Origin: Ciona savignyi | Lineage: Eukaryota > Chordata > Ascidiacea > Phlebobranchia > Cionidae | Length of the DNA: 64,000 bases | NCBI GenBank assembly: GCA_000149265.1 | Contig: CH003313.1 | Span: 2,229,682 to 2,293,681, forward strand | Direction: 5' to 3' | In this document: positions 24,101 to 34,900 of the stretch, in pieces | Position numbering within the stretch: position 1 is the first letter of the stretch | Layout of the letters: every line of letters starts with the position of its first letter | Program-made: the position numbers and the translations under genes | Notes under the pieces: model-generated | Seen by the model: only the letters and a program-made list of their open reading frames with translations | Database searches by the model: none | Told to the model about the DNA's origin: nothing

Positions 24101-26020
24101 TATTGATAACATAAAATCTCTAACAGATTTCCCTTGGGGATTGGTTACCAACATATGTATAAATTGTTTCAAGATTTCAACAAAGTTAATTTCCGACCCA
24201 CCAGAATATATATTACACATTCATTCCTTCACCTACTTTACTAGTCGACAGATAGTTGGTTGTGTCTTTGGGCAAGGCACTTAGTGGATTTGCCTGAACC
24301 CAGCGGATTAATGGGTTCAACTAAATTGAAGGAACATGTGAATTGTACACAACACACTGCAATAGTTTTTTGAGTGGTTGAAACAGTGCTGGAATACCCC
24401 AAGGTAATCTGACGATTGTCCGTGTGTTCACCCCCTTAGTTTTCCCATTCACAGGGATAAACATGAATTTTAATCTTATATGGCGTAAATCATACGCTTT
24501 TACCACCTTCAATGCGATTTCAACCATGAAGATGGAAAGGATGGAAAGTGAGAAACCATGAAGGATCTCTGGAGCAGGATTGCCGTGAGGAACGATGATG
24601 ATCTTAAGATCGATGAGCAATTCCCCGATCACCAGGAAACTATCAAGCACAACTAGTACGATGATCGCAATCTGAAAAAATTGGTATTTAGATTTTTATT
24701 GCAAAACTGATGGTCTTCTAGGTTATTTTTTCATCGATTACTGATGATTATGAAAAAATACAATATGCTTATAAACAAGTGTGCAATATCATAGTGTAAA
24801 ATTAATAAATAAAAAAATACCAGCCCAATCATTTAGTTCACTTTAGAGCAGTGGTTCTTCATTTTTTCCGCCCACCCCCTTGGCATTTTTCATTCATGCT
24901 CACGCCTTACCTAGCCTCAAAAATTAAATTCACAAAAATAAAACAAATAGTTGTCATTATCCTGCTTAGTGTAAAGAAGGCAACTGTTTTTGGAAAACGA
25001 GTCGTTTAATTCACAGATTCTAATCCAGTGGATTAGTAATAAGGTGGTCACAAGAATGTGGTTGGCAGCTGATTTTCATCAATATGTCACTGTCATGCTA
25101 ACAACCCCATTGTAAAATTTCACTTCCTCAAAGGGAGCCCCCCAGTTTAAGAATCCCCGTTTAAGAGTGTCGAAATTCTATATTTTTTTTTATTGATTCT
25201 AGTTACTAACTAAAAAGAATAAAACAACCCAATTGTTGACTGAAAAGCAACAAAACAGCCATAACTTGTCAATCGCCACATTCCACAATAAATAACTCAC
25301 ATGAATCGGCTTGGAGTGAAGGATGTGCTTCAACTTTTCCCGGTTGTTGAGTATTGGTTCATCTTCCTGATCCACAACATCCTCATCACTATCCCTCCTT
25401 TCAAACTTCATGTATTGGAACATCCCGAGGTTGGATGCGGGGAATTGACCTGGATTTCATATTTGGGGAGTTTCAATTTGTTTAAATTTGGTATTTTGAA
25501 TTAAATTTAATCGGAACTTATTGGAAAATTACAGTTTGATTAAAATTGTAAATTGATACATTTTTTGATTTAGGTTGATGATAAATTTAAACCACACTTT
25601 GACTTTGATCATGGCTGAAATTAAAGTAATTTCTCCTTTGACAAATATTCCATAAAAATCAACATTACATATATCAAGAAAATTAAATTCACACATTTCA
25701 CCTGATTTCGGTTTATTTGATTGCAATGGAATCATTGTGTTTTGGGGTTGGGGTTGTGTGACAGATGGTTCGTGGTTATTGTTGTCGTTAAATGTGTGAA
25801 CCTCGTAACTGAGGTTTGTTAGCAGAAGAGGTTGACTCGTTGGAACGTGATCGGAATCGGAAGAACATGGGTCCTCCGTGATCCCTCCCATGGAAGACTT
25901 GCTCCGTGATCGGAGTTGGATCACCGACGGAAGGGGCTGCGTGCATCTTACGCTTGCGTAGTTCGGATTAATCATATTATGACTTTTATGTCGAGATTTG
26001 TTCGAATTATCACTCTCCAT
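21129..26020 (-). CDS. HVCN1: Voltage-gated proton channel Hv1/VSOP
   Basis: A voltage-sensor-only channel that lets protons out of depolarised cells, for example in phagocytes or sperm. Six exons in coding order: 26020-25702, 25449-25301, 24671-24507, 23264-23087, 21808-21689 and 21241-21129. They sum to 1044 nt, giving 347 aa. A hydrophilic N-terminus of about 150 residues precedes four membrane helices. S1 (about 157-177) holds the selectivity Asp166 in VVLDSF. The S2 region has His194 (ILHGF), a candidate zinc ligand. S4 reads [12 protein letters not shown], with gating arginines 261, 264 and 267 and Asn270. After it comes a coiled coil (about 275-320, heptads such as [15 protein letters not shown]) expected to dimerise the channel. 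The start is the ATG at 26020; the longer frame begins only with TTG. The layout matches Ciona Ci-VSOP, but the N- and C-terminal tails differ from the sequence I recall. Confidence 0.97.
21300..21573 (-). mobile_element. tRNA-headed SINE (family A)
   Basis: Nearly complete minus-strand copy in the last HVCN1 intron, sense to the gene. The head at the right side reads CACTAACCCACCAGACTAAT on the + strand. Confidence 0.85.
21945..22080 (-). mobile_element. tRNA-headed SINE (family A), 5' half only
   Basis: Contains only the head and the CTTGCCCAA...GACTAGCTA block on the + strand reading. The 3' half is absent. It lies in the HVCN1 intron between exons 4 and 5. Confidence 0.7.
22737..23000. 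mobile_element. Diverged hAT-like element
   Basis: Starts CCATGGATAGGCAAACTTTT and ends CAGTAGTTTGCTTATGTCTG, an imperfect inverted pair. The interior has CAGGCCAAG twice and GGTCTGCGGCC. It ends about 90 bases from HVCN1 exon 4. No clear target duplication. Confidence 0.45.
23288..23583 (+). mobile_element. tRNA-headed SINE (family A), full length
   Basis: Starts GTCCGACAATTTAGTCTG 24 bases beyond the 5' edge of HVCN1 exon 4, so it sits against that exon's acceptor region in antisense orientation. Ends GGAATAAACATGAATATC. Confidence 0.9.
24243..24478 (+). mobile_element. tRNA-headed SINE (family A), head truncated
   Basis: Begins at the AGTCGACAGATAGTTGGTTG block, then runs to the AAACATGAATTTTAATC tail 29 bases from HVCN1 exon 3. 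Antisense to the gene. Confidence 0.8.
24849..25158. mobile_element. Diverged hAT element related to 15903-16678
   Basis: Starts CAGTGGTTCTTCATTTTTTC and ends CCCAGTTTAAGAATCCCC. It shares CATTCATGCTCACGCCT and CCTGCTTAGTGTAAAG with the better-preserved SPP-intron element, but is less than half as long. Flanking 8-mers match only partly. Confidence 0.7.
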
Positions 26021-27516
26021 GCTTGATTGTTTGTAAATAATCAATCACAGTTGCGCCCCAACCTTGTTTGAAAGCAAACTTGATAATTTAAAAATACCAT
26101 GAAATCTTGATGGATGTAGGTTAAAATTCTCTTCAACTTCTAATCAAACATTTCAGTAACCAGAAAAACACCTAAACCCAGTGGAATAATAGCTGCAATC
26201 AAAACTGTTCACCCTGTTATTCGACTAAGTATAATTAAAATATTTAACCAAATAACAGGGGTTTTCAATCTGGAAACTATTCTGAAAACAACTGTCGGTT
26301 TTTTTCTATCAACTCAATATGTTAAATAATAAACAATTAAATGCTTTGAATTGCCTCATGCAATATCCCAGGAGTCTGGCTTTTTTAAAAGATTAAAGAA
26401 ATCGCTGTAATCTAATGCACTTTTACACTATGCTCTATCCACCCTAGTCAGATACTTGATGCATACCACCTAATAAATGCTAACTGTATGTCAACAACTC
26501 CGCCTTTCAAATAACTGAAGAATGTAATGTAAACCGACTAAAACATTGCGCGTGCGGGTTTCCGACGTTACATTTCTCATTACACCAGATTGTGAAGGTT
26601 TGGCGTTACATCACAACAATTACGTAAATTCTAATTTTAAACCCGTATAACTAGAACTATGTAAGCAAAATAGTTTGAGATATTGTTATCGAAAATAATC
26701 GTGAGAAAAACATCTAGTAATGGTGATACCAGAATTTATACTGAACGCCGAAAAAACGCGACAGTCCGGGAAAGTGATATCATGTTTAGTAGGTAACCAG
26801 ACACGCATGTCGGCTTGGGCAAAGCGTGAAATTTCTGAGTCATGTCTATACGATTTGATTTTGCTTGTTGCGTCGTTTTTGGTTAAATTTAGTGGGTGAT
26901 GTCTGGTTAAAAAAAGAAACCGCAGACTGAGAATCATTGCATTTTTATATGATTCAAAATTTACGAATTCAACGTCTTAGAAAACAGAAGAGGCGTTACG
27001 TAAAGTATGTGTGGCCAACCCAAACTTGGACAATTTGAAATTAAAAAGCTGAACATTTTGTGGTTGTCCAAGTCTAGACTAACCCTAACATACAGGGGTA
27101 CATAACTCATACACTTATACTTTTAAATACCATTTAATTGGAATATTTATTCTTTTTTGCGACATCAAGCGGTTATAATGACGCCACTAGTGGCCATTTA
27201 AAATTAACTGTCACTCAGTGTTTTTCGCCACAAACTTTAGTTTAGTTTTATAGGACATTACGTTTCCACTACATATTGAATTATTCTATTGAATAAGGTA
27301 AGCATGTGGGCTTAGGCTCAATATTTTTATAATATAAGCTAAATCAATGTTGCATATATAGCTAAAAATATACGAGCATTACTGCCTTCGAAGATGTTTC
27401 CCAGTGAGTTACGAATAAGACATTCCCTTATTTTAGCTAAACAATTGCTTTTACATACATAACGAAAATGGTTGAAGTTAGTAATCCACCTGGTCGATTT
27501 AATCCATTTTTTCATT

Positions 27517-27782
27517 TGGTCTAACAGCTTTTCGCCTTAAAGCTATCACCAATTGGGTTGCAGGTACGTAACCGGGCGCTAGCTAGACGGTTGTGTCGTT
27601 GGACAATGCACTTAACGGGCGTTGCCTGAACCCAGCGGATTAATGGGTTCTACTAAATTAAAGGACTGTGTGAATCATACACAACACACTACAATAGCTC
27701 CGGTAACACAAGGTGATCTGACGATTGTCCGTGTGCTAACCCCCTTGATTTTCACATTCTCGGGGATAAATATCTTATCTAT
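27517..27782 (+). mobile_element. tRNA-headed SINE (family A)
   Basis: The head is diverged (AACAGCTTTTCGCCTTAAAG), but the body GCTAGCTAGACGGTTGTG onwards is clear. A short deletion removes the CCGACGGTGGGCG block after GGTAAC. Confidence 0.85.
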
Positions 27783-28314
27783 CCGAACTTTTAAAATTAC
27801 CGACTACGACAATAACTCTTGGTGACGACCAGGATGTAGGGCCTACCACGATAACTGTCATGTCGTCAGGACAACTGTGGTTAATATAAATTTCCCACTT
27901 AAAAACGAATCCCTCCAATAATTTACAGAACAAAGAATAGCCATAGGTGATAAGTCACGAACAGCTGGTAACTATCTATAGGGTGGCTTAACAAGCTGTT
28001 GAGAAGTACGTTATAGCTGATTTGAAGGCCGCAGTTTAATTTCCTAGATGAGTCAACTAGTCAAGAACCAACAATCTATAGATCACAGCAAGGTTAGTAA
28101 AAGTCGCAGAGGTTTCAATTATAAGAATTGAAAACTTCATAAAGCCTATTGTTGTTGCAACCGTTTCCAAAATCGGCTAAAATACTGGATGTAATATTTC
28201 CGAGTTTTCTGTAATTTGTTATAAGAAATAAAGTTTTTACCGGGCTTTATATCGGCGGTTTGTATAGGCTTGACGGTCGCGTCCGCTGTATTTAGTTATA
28301 TCCCCTTTTTTAAT

Positions 28315-28425
28315 GACGTGTTTTAACGACTGTTCGTTTTGCCGTTCTTTTTCCCTATTTCTAAACTTTTATCAAAGGTCCTGCTTCGTGTTTTCATCGT
28401 GGAAACATAATATAAACTAAACTAA
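28315..28425 (-). repeat. GACAGTCGTT-type interspersed repeat, inverted
   Basis: Inverted copy: TTTTAACGACTGTTCGTTTTG, then ATCAAAGGTCCTGCTTCGTG and TTTTCATCGTGGAAACA. The core here has one extra base (AACGAACAGTCGTT on the minus strand). Confidence 0.7.
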
Positions 28426-29294
28426 AAACTGTATTAATATCTCCTGCAATCCAATATCCCAATGTCGCACATTTGTGATCTATCGCAACGAAGTGTGACC
28501 GTTCTACGGACTCTGATAGGACAAAAGCGTTATGACGAAGCATGTAGTATTGGTCAAAGTCCAGTCTCAGGAATTTGTTCTCACTTGGAGTGTATTACAC
28601 CACAGACTCTTTATACATGTATAGGGTGTCCGTGATTGATAATTTTAGTTTTACCAAGTCTTTCCCAGCCAATGGTGTTACTGTGTGTTTATTATAGTGT
28701 GTAATACTACATCCGGTCGCGTCGTCAGTCTGTAGACAGCCGAAAGGTTACGAAACGAAACTGGTCGGCTTAGTAGTGTTAGTAGTAACTCAATGAATAA
28801 ATTGGTTCTACTCACAATAAGGAAACGTCTGAAGGTAACAAAATGTGACGACTTGTTTTAAAGTAGATACTCTGACGTTTGTTTGTGTGATAACTCTTTC
28901 ACGTTTACCCATTAAATGATTTGGAAACTGAATATCTTATCCTTTTAAACCCCTCTCCTGGGCTTTACTGATCTTCGGGAAACACACACTATATTACAAG
29001 CGGGACAAAGTATTTTTGTCACTAAAATGCGAGGACGGAATATTTTATTATTATTTTGAGGGGGATGTGGTATATCATGACCGGGAAGAAGTATTTTGAT
29101 TACTAACATGAGCGGAATCTCTTTCCACTGTCCCGCAAAATAGTGAAGCCACCTTTTCATTGTCTCACCCACAGGAATAAAAGTAACGATTTTACTGTTA
29201 TTGTCTCATTTCATTAAATCTAATCTATATTTGCAGAAAACTTTTTAGTTTAAGTCATAAAACCTACCAAATTTAAGTTACTGGTATAAGAAAA

Positions 29295-31175
29295 ATGTTC
29301 AAGGTACTTCAAAAATCACCCGGAGTCTACCAGAAATCGCTATGTCGTCTTTCTTTAGTTACTGGTAACTCGGTATCACTTAAGGCGAATTCAAGCACAG
29401 ATGGATCCAGTGATTCAAAATCGTTTGTCATGAACATTTTCCGTGGAAACCTCGTCAAAGATCAAGTTCTACCTTATCCTAAAGCCATTACAGATGAACA
29501 GGTTGAGTTTGTCCAGGCAATGATCGATCCAATGGAAAAATTCATGAATGAAGTCAACGATGCAGCAAAGAATGATGAGCTGGCAAAAGTAGAGGATCAC
29601 ACATTGCAAGGACTGAAAGAGATGGGAGCATTTGGGCTACAGGTTCCGGTAGAACTTGATGGATTAGGATTGAGCAATACTCAGTATGCTAGGTTGGTTG
29701 AAATTGTTGGTCGACATGACCTTGGGGTTGGTATCGCCCTAGGTGCCCACCAGTCAATTGGGTTTAAGGGAATTTTGTTGGTTGGGACCCCGGAACAAAA
29801 GAAAAAGTATCTCCCGTCGTTAGCGACTGGGGAAAAGTTCGCTGCATTTTGTTTGACTGAACCTTCCAGTGGGTCTGATGCTGCGTCAATTCAAACGAAG
29901 GCAGTGAAAAGTAGCTGTGGGAAATATTATGTGATGAATGGAGGCAAAATTTGGATCAGTAATGGTGGGATTGCTGAGATTTTCACAGTCTTTGCGAAAA
30001 CCCCAGTTACTCAACCAGACGGAACAACTAAGGATAAAATTTCAGCTTTTATAGTCGAAAGATCATTTGGTGGGGTTACTAGTGGACCACCGGAAAACAA
30101 AATGGGAATCAAAGCATCTAATACAGCTGAAGTCCATTTTGAAGACGTCAAGATACCGGTTGAAAACATGTTAGGTCAGGAAGGTGAAGGATTTAAGGTG
30201 GCCATGCATATTTTAAACAACGGGAGGTTTGGAATGGCAGCTGCACTTTCAGGGAACATGAAGGCTATGATCGAGAAAGCCGCTGACCATGCAATGAATA
30301 GAACACAGTTCGGATCAAAGATCCACACGTACGGAGCCATCCAGGAAAAGTTTGCCCGAATGGCCATGCTTCAATACGTCACCGAGTCCATGGCATACAT
30401 TGTGTGTTCTAACATGGACGCCGGACACTCAGATTTCCAGCTGGAAGCCGCCATCAGCAAGATCTTTGCATCAGAAGCAGCATGGATGGTCGCTGATGAA
30501 TGCATCCAGATTCTTGGTGGGATGGGGTATATGAAGGATTGTGGTGCAGAGCGTGTCATGAGAGATCTTCGGATTTTCCGAATCTTTGAAGGAACAAATG
30601 ATATTCTGAGGTTATTTGTAGCTTTAACAGGAATGCAATATGCCGGAAAAGTGCTTGAGCCTCTCTCGAAAGCAATGAAGTCTCCAATCACTAACCTTGG
30701 AAGTGTAGCACAGTTCGGTGTGTCATATGTGTCAAAGCGAGCTTCACAGAAACTTGGCTTCAGCGCCAGCCCCACGTTGACAGTGCACAGCGAACTCTCT
30801 GAATCTGCCAAACTTGTCTCAAATGCTGTTACGCATTTCGGCCTAACAGTCGAAGACCTTGCCATTAAACATGGCAAAAAGTTTATAAACATGCAATTCC
30901 TGCAAAATAGAATTGCAAACGCAGCTATTGATGTTTTCTCAATGGTGGCAGTGATCAGCCGGGCTTCCCAATCCCTGGAAAGCGGGAATGAGAACTCAAC
31001 GCTTGAAGCATCGATGTGCAATGTTTGGTGCCATGAAGCAGCTCGCCGAGTCACCGACAACTTAAACAATGTTTCAGATAAAGCAACATTAAAGGACTTT
31101 AAAGCAATGGAGAAGATATCCAACACTATTATAGAGAAACAAACCGTATTTACAGCCCACCCTCTTGGTTTCTAA
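29295..31175 (+). CDS. ACADVL: Very-long-chain acyl-CoA dehydrogenase, intronless
   Basis: A mitochondrial inner-membrane flavoenzyme that makes the first 2,3-double bond in beta-oxidation of C14-C20 acyl-CoAs. A single uninterrupted frame encodes 626 aa (human 655). The N-terminus (about 1-35) has Lys and Arg with Ser and no acidic residue until Asp36, as expected for a mitochondrial presequence. ACAD signatures are [15 protein letters not shown] (about 184-198), IWISNGG (219-225) and [17 protein letters not shown] (408-424). The catalytic base is Glu432 in [12 protein letters not shown]. The roughly 170-residue C-terminal extension after that motif is typical of VLCAD and ACAD9 and absent from short-chain members. 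The strong VLCAD-like [14 protein letters not shown] block favours ACADVL over ACAD9. Vertebrate ACADVL has many introns, so their complete absence here is notable. The frame is intact, which argues against a dead retrocopy. Confidence 0.95.
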   Translation: MFKVLQKSPGVYQKSLCRLSLVTGNSVSLKANSSTDGSSDSKSFVMNIFRGNLVKDQVLPYPKAITDEQVEFVQAMIDPMEKFMNEVNDAAKNDELAKVEDHTLQGLKEMGAFGLQVPVELDGLGLSNTQYARLVEIVGRHDLGVGIALGAHQSIGFKGILLVGTPEQKKKYLPSLATGEKFAAFCLTEPSSGSDAASIQTKAVKSSCGKYYVMNGGKIWISNGGIAEIFTVFAKTPVTQPDGTTKDKISAFIVERSFGGVTSGPPENKMGIKASNTAEVHFEDVKIPVENMLGQEGEGFKVAMHILNNGRFGMAAALSGNMKAMIEKAADHAMNRTQFGSKIHTYGAIQEKFARMAMLQYVTESMAYIVCSNMDAGHSDFQLEAAISKIFASEAAWMVADECIQILGGMGYMKDCGAERVMRDLRIFRIFEGTNDILRLFVALTGMQYAGKVLEPLSKAMKSPITNLGSVAQFGVSYVSKRASQKLGFSASPTLTVHSELSESAKLVSNAVTHFGLTVEDLAIKHGKKFINMQFLQNRIANAAIDVFSMVAVISRASQSLESGNENSTLEASMCNVWCHEAARRVTDNLNNVSDKATLKDFKAMEKISNTIIEKQTVFTAHPLGF

Positions 31176-31257
31176 TTCCTTCAAGTTCATCCCATTATTT
31201 AATTTTTTTTCTTTATTTGTGTTTATCTATGTATTTTGTTTAAGAAATGAGATGTTA

Positions 31258-31263
31258 AATAAA
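31258..31263 (+). promoter_or_regulatory. Poly(A) signal for ACADVL
   Basis: AATAAA 83 bases after the stop codon; a SINE starts some 50 bases downstream. Confidence 0.6.
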
Positions 31264-31313
31264 ATATTTGACCCAGTATTTTAAGTGGTTAAACTGTACT
31301 GGAATACCCCAGT

Positions 31314-31572
31314 AAGTCCGACCGGTTAGTCTGGTGGTTTGGTGCGACAGCTTTCAACCAAAAGGGGGCAAGGTTAAAACTGGTCACTAGCTAGTTGATT
31401 GTGTCCTTGGTGGGAAAAGCACTTAACAGACATTGACAGAACCCAGTGGATTAATGGGTTATACAAAATTAAAATGACGATGGGTGCAAGACTGCAAGGT
31501 GATCTGAGGATTGCCTATGTGTTAACCCCCTTGGTTTTCCCATTTACGGGGATAAACCTGAATATCCTATTT
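31314..31572 (+). mobile_element. tRNA-headed SINE (family A)
   Basis: Between the convergent ACADVL and FAH genes. Starts AGTCCGACCGGTTAGTCTGG and ends ATAAACCTGAATATCC. A gap after the AAATTAAA block removes the ACACAACACACTGC segment. Confidence 0.85.
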
Positions 31573-31714
31573 TGTATAATACTATTAGCCAATTACTTGT
31601 GGTAAATGGATAGCCTGTAATGGGATGTCGATTTGGTGCATTTAGTTAGTAAGGTTACAAATACACCTTTTCAGCAGCTCCATAGAAAGAAAACACATAT
31701 AAAAAGAAATCGAT

Positions 31715-31720
31715 TTTATT
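31715..31720 (-). promoter_or_regulatory. Poly(A) signal for FAH
   Basis: TTTATT on the + strand; lies beyond the duplicated 3' segment, so a transcript ending here would contain both copies. Confidence 0.45.
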
Positions 31721-31724
31721 AGAA

Positions 31725-31852
31725 GCGTTGTGTATTTTGGCAAAATCACAGTTGGAATTTCATCACAATTAATAAGTACAGTTGGTACACAATTGATACT
31801 CTAACTTCTATTTTGAATTACACCACTGCTGGTTTAATTGTGCGTTCACATA
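31725..31852 (-). pseudogene. Tandem partial copy of the FAH terminal exon
   Basis: About 128 bp repeating 31873-31998, which spans the FAH stop codon and 3' UTR. On the minus strand the copy still reads CERTIKPAVV-stop, against [10 protein letters not shown]-stop in the gene. The upstream portion of the exon and its acceptor are missing, so it is not a complete alternative exon. Confidence 0.8.
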
Positions 31853-31963
31853 GAAAGTGAATACATTGACTAAGCGTTGTGTATTTTTGCAAAGGCACAG
31901 TCGGAATTTCATCAGAATTAGTAAGTACAAATGGTTTACGATTGATTTCAATTGAAGTTTGCA

Positions 31964-34900
31964 TTAAATCACTGCTGGTTTGATTGTGCCTTCGCATGTA
32001 CTGAAGCCCACACGATAACCATCACCTTGGCAGTACCCTGGATGATATGAACAAATTATAGCAAAATAATGATACATCCATACTGAATGAGGCGCTATTT
32101 AGTACACTGCATCTAAATAAGCATTGTTATCAATAACACCCAGAGCAATTAATTGGACATGGCAAGCTGTACAGTTAAGGTAGAGGTAATCTCTTGCATA
32201 ACTTCATTCGAGTGATTGGATTTGTAAATTTGTGGGTAAGCCATTTAGCCTTAACGGACACTAAGCCTAAACCCAGCGAAAAAATATGTATCTAAATTAA
32301 AAAAACCTCTGAATCATACACAACACACTATAATTGGTTTGTTAACCCGACAGTAGGCGTGAGGTGATTTGACGATTACCAATGTGTTTTAACTCCTTGG
32401 TTTTCCCATTTACGGGTATAAACATAAATGTCATAGCATAAGAATTTCTATGAAATCCTGGTAAACACAAAAGAGAAAGGTCAGGTAAGTTAATTCTTAC
32501 CTCTTTAACACAGACAAACCAAAACTAACAACTTTGTTTCCACTCTTGGGGAATTAGACGTTCATGAAACAAAAAAAAACGCTAAAAAAAATTATTATTG
32601 ACCTGATAGAACAACATTGTCACCATCCTTTAGAAACTTCCTCACATTTCCACTGCCAAGGTTGACTTCCTTTGTTCCCTTCCAGCAAAGTTCCAACATG
32701 CTCCCATAGCTTGATCCGTCCTGCATCATAAGCATTTTAATCTCAAGAAATAGGGATAGAATACTCATGTGTGTATCCCCATAAATGAAAAAACACATGG
32801 ACAATCGTCAGATTACCTTGCGTTCACCATCGGGTTACTGCAGTTATTGCAGTTTGTTTTATATAATTTAGACTTTCCATGAGGGCAAAGTGAAGGTGGA
32901 AATCCAAACACTGGTTATGGAACAGAATATTCATGTTTATCCCCATGAATGGTAAAATGCAAGGGGGCATTAACACACAGACGATCGTCATAGCACAGAA
33001 TCGCACCATATTACTGCCTACCTCTCCGCTGATTGTGCCAGATGCATAGAGGTCCCCAGTTTGCGAGTTGCATCCATTCACAGTGTGATGAGCCAACTGC
33101 TGCTTCATCGTCCAATACATGTTCTGTACAACACAAACATTTATAATATCTTCGGACAGATTAGTTGGTGGAATAAGGCGTCGTCTTTTAATCCAAGGGT
33201 TGCAGGTTCAAAACTAGTTGCTAGCTAGTCGGTTGTGTCTTTGGGCAATGCACTTAACGAACATTGCCAGAACCCAGCGGATTAATGGGTTCTGCAAAAT
33301 TGAAGGAACGTGTGAATCCTACACAACACACTGCAATAGCTCTGTAACCCAACAGTGGGCACGAGGAGATCTGCCGATTGGCCGTGTTAACCACTTGGTT
33401 TTCCTAATCATGGAATAAACATGAATAGAATATCCTATTTGATAACCAATATGAGAAAATCACCTTGAAGTTGGATGTGCAAACTGTGGCTGGTTCATTC
33501 ATTCCTTCTCCTTTAAAAATAAATAATTGAAGTTAATTAACTAGGCAGCACAAAAGTTTACAACCAAGAACCAACTCTTGTTAGATGCTGTTTATCTTTT
33601 ATTAATTTACTTAAACTGCTCTAAGCACAAACCAAGTGTACTTATTATTAGTCTCACAAAATTAAACACCATTGTCTGATCATTTACACACTGTAATAGG
33701 TTCTGCGACTCTTCTGTGGGAATGAGATGTATTACTGTGAAAATGGGCAAACCGTTTGATAAATTGTTCCCAGTAAACCCAGTGATATCAATTAAAGGTT
33801 GTCCAAATGTTAGCTCGACTGTTGGGACAAGACCTTCATAATTGATTGAACTAATTTTACCAATTCACCTTGGATAGCAACGGATAGATTTATGTCAAAG
33901 TTGAATTGGTCATCATGCTTCAAATACGGCAAAACTTGAACATCTTGTGCTGTGTTTGGGACAATGAATGGGGACAATGCTTCCATTGTAACAACCCACG
34001 GTGATATAGAGGTCCCGAAGTTCTTTCCAAGGAAGGGACCAAGAGGAACGTACTCCCACTTCTGAATATCGCGAGCTGTGAAGTTTTACTTTGATAAGAT
34101 GTTTTGGTTGCTTATACAATAAATACAATTTGCTAGATTGGTTCAGTATACAATGAATAATAAAATATAGGATAGGATATTCATGTTTATCCCCGTAAAT
34201 GAGTAACCAAGGAAGTTAACACACTGACAATCATCAGATTACCTTGCTCCCACCGTCAGGTTACTGGCGCTATTGCAGTGTGTTGTGTATGAATCATGTT
34301 TCTTCATCTTAGTACAACCCATTAATCCGCCAGGCTTTCAAATTACATTGTCTTACTTTTAATCGAAAAACCTACCTGACCAATCGTTGACAAGAACCAT
34401 CCCAAAGATATGATCCTGGGCATTAGTGATGTTGATTCGATCGCCCAACTTGTTACCCTTCCCAACGAAGAAACCCTGTGTAGCATTCAACTTGTAACAT
34501 ATAAACTAGTAGAAAAACAACATTTACTGTTCATTCATTATTTCTTACTTCTATTGTTTTGTAACCAAGAATCTTTTAACTGTACTACGGTCAGAAAAAT
34601 CTATATTTTTAGAATAATTTACTCAGAGTAGCATTACAATTTAACATAAGTAGGTGGGAAGACCATTAACTGTTGATATACTGTTATGTTTGTTACTTTA
34701 ATTGTTTTCTAATTAAATATTTTGAGATAGTACGTAGCAAGGTTTATACAATTTACTGTTAACGACAATCACCATTTCTAATTCGAAATCCATCAACTTG
34801 CAAGGTCCGAATACAGGTGGTTTGTCCTCGGCTGGCTTTGTTTGTCCACATGGACGGGTTATTGGGGTTCCTGATATTACAACTGATGATGCACGTCCAT

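Larger units (their letters stand above)
26021..29294. other. Divergent intergenic region HVCN1/ACADVL
   Basis: Shared upstream DNA of two genes pointing away from each other. It holds one SINE (27517-27782), an inverted GACAGTCGTT repeat (28315-28425) and a very degraded SINE (about 28720-28950). I see no further gene. An acceptor-like TATATTTGCAG at 29226-29236 precedes the ACADVL leader. Confidence 0.6.

Noticed and set aside
30371-31126. A 251-aa open frame on the minus strand
   Set aside because: It is the antisense shadow of the ACADVL coding sequence, which has all the ACAD motifs on the + strand.
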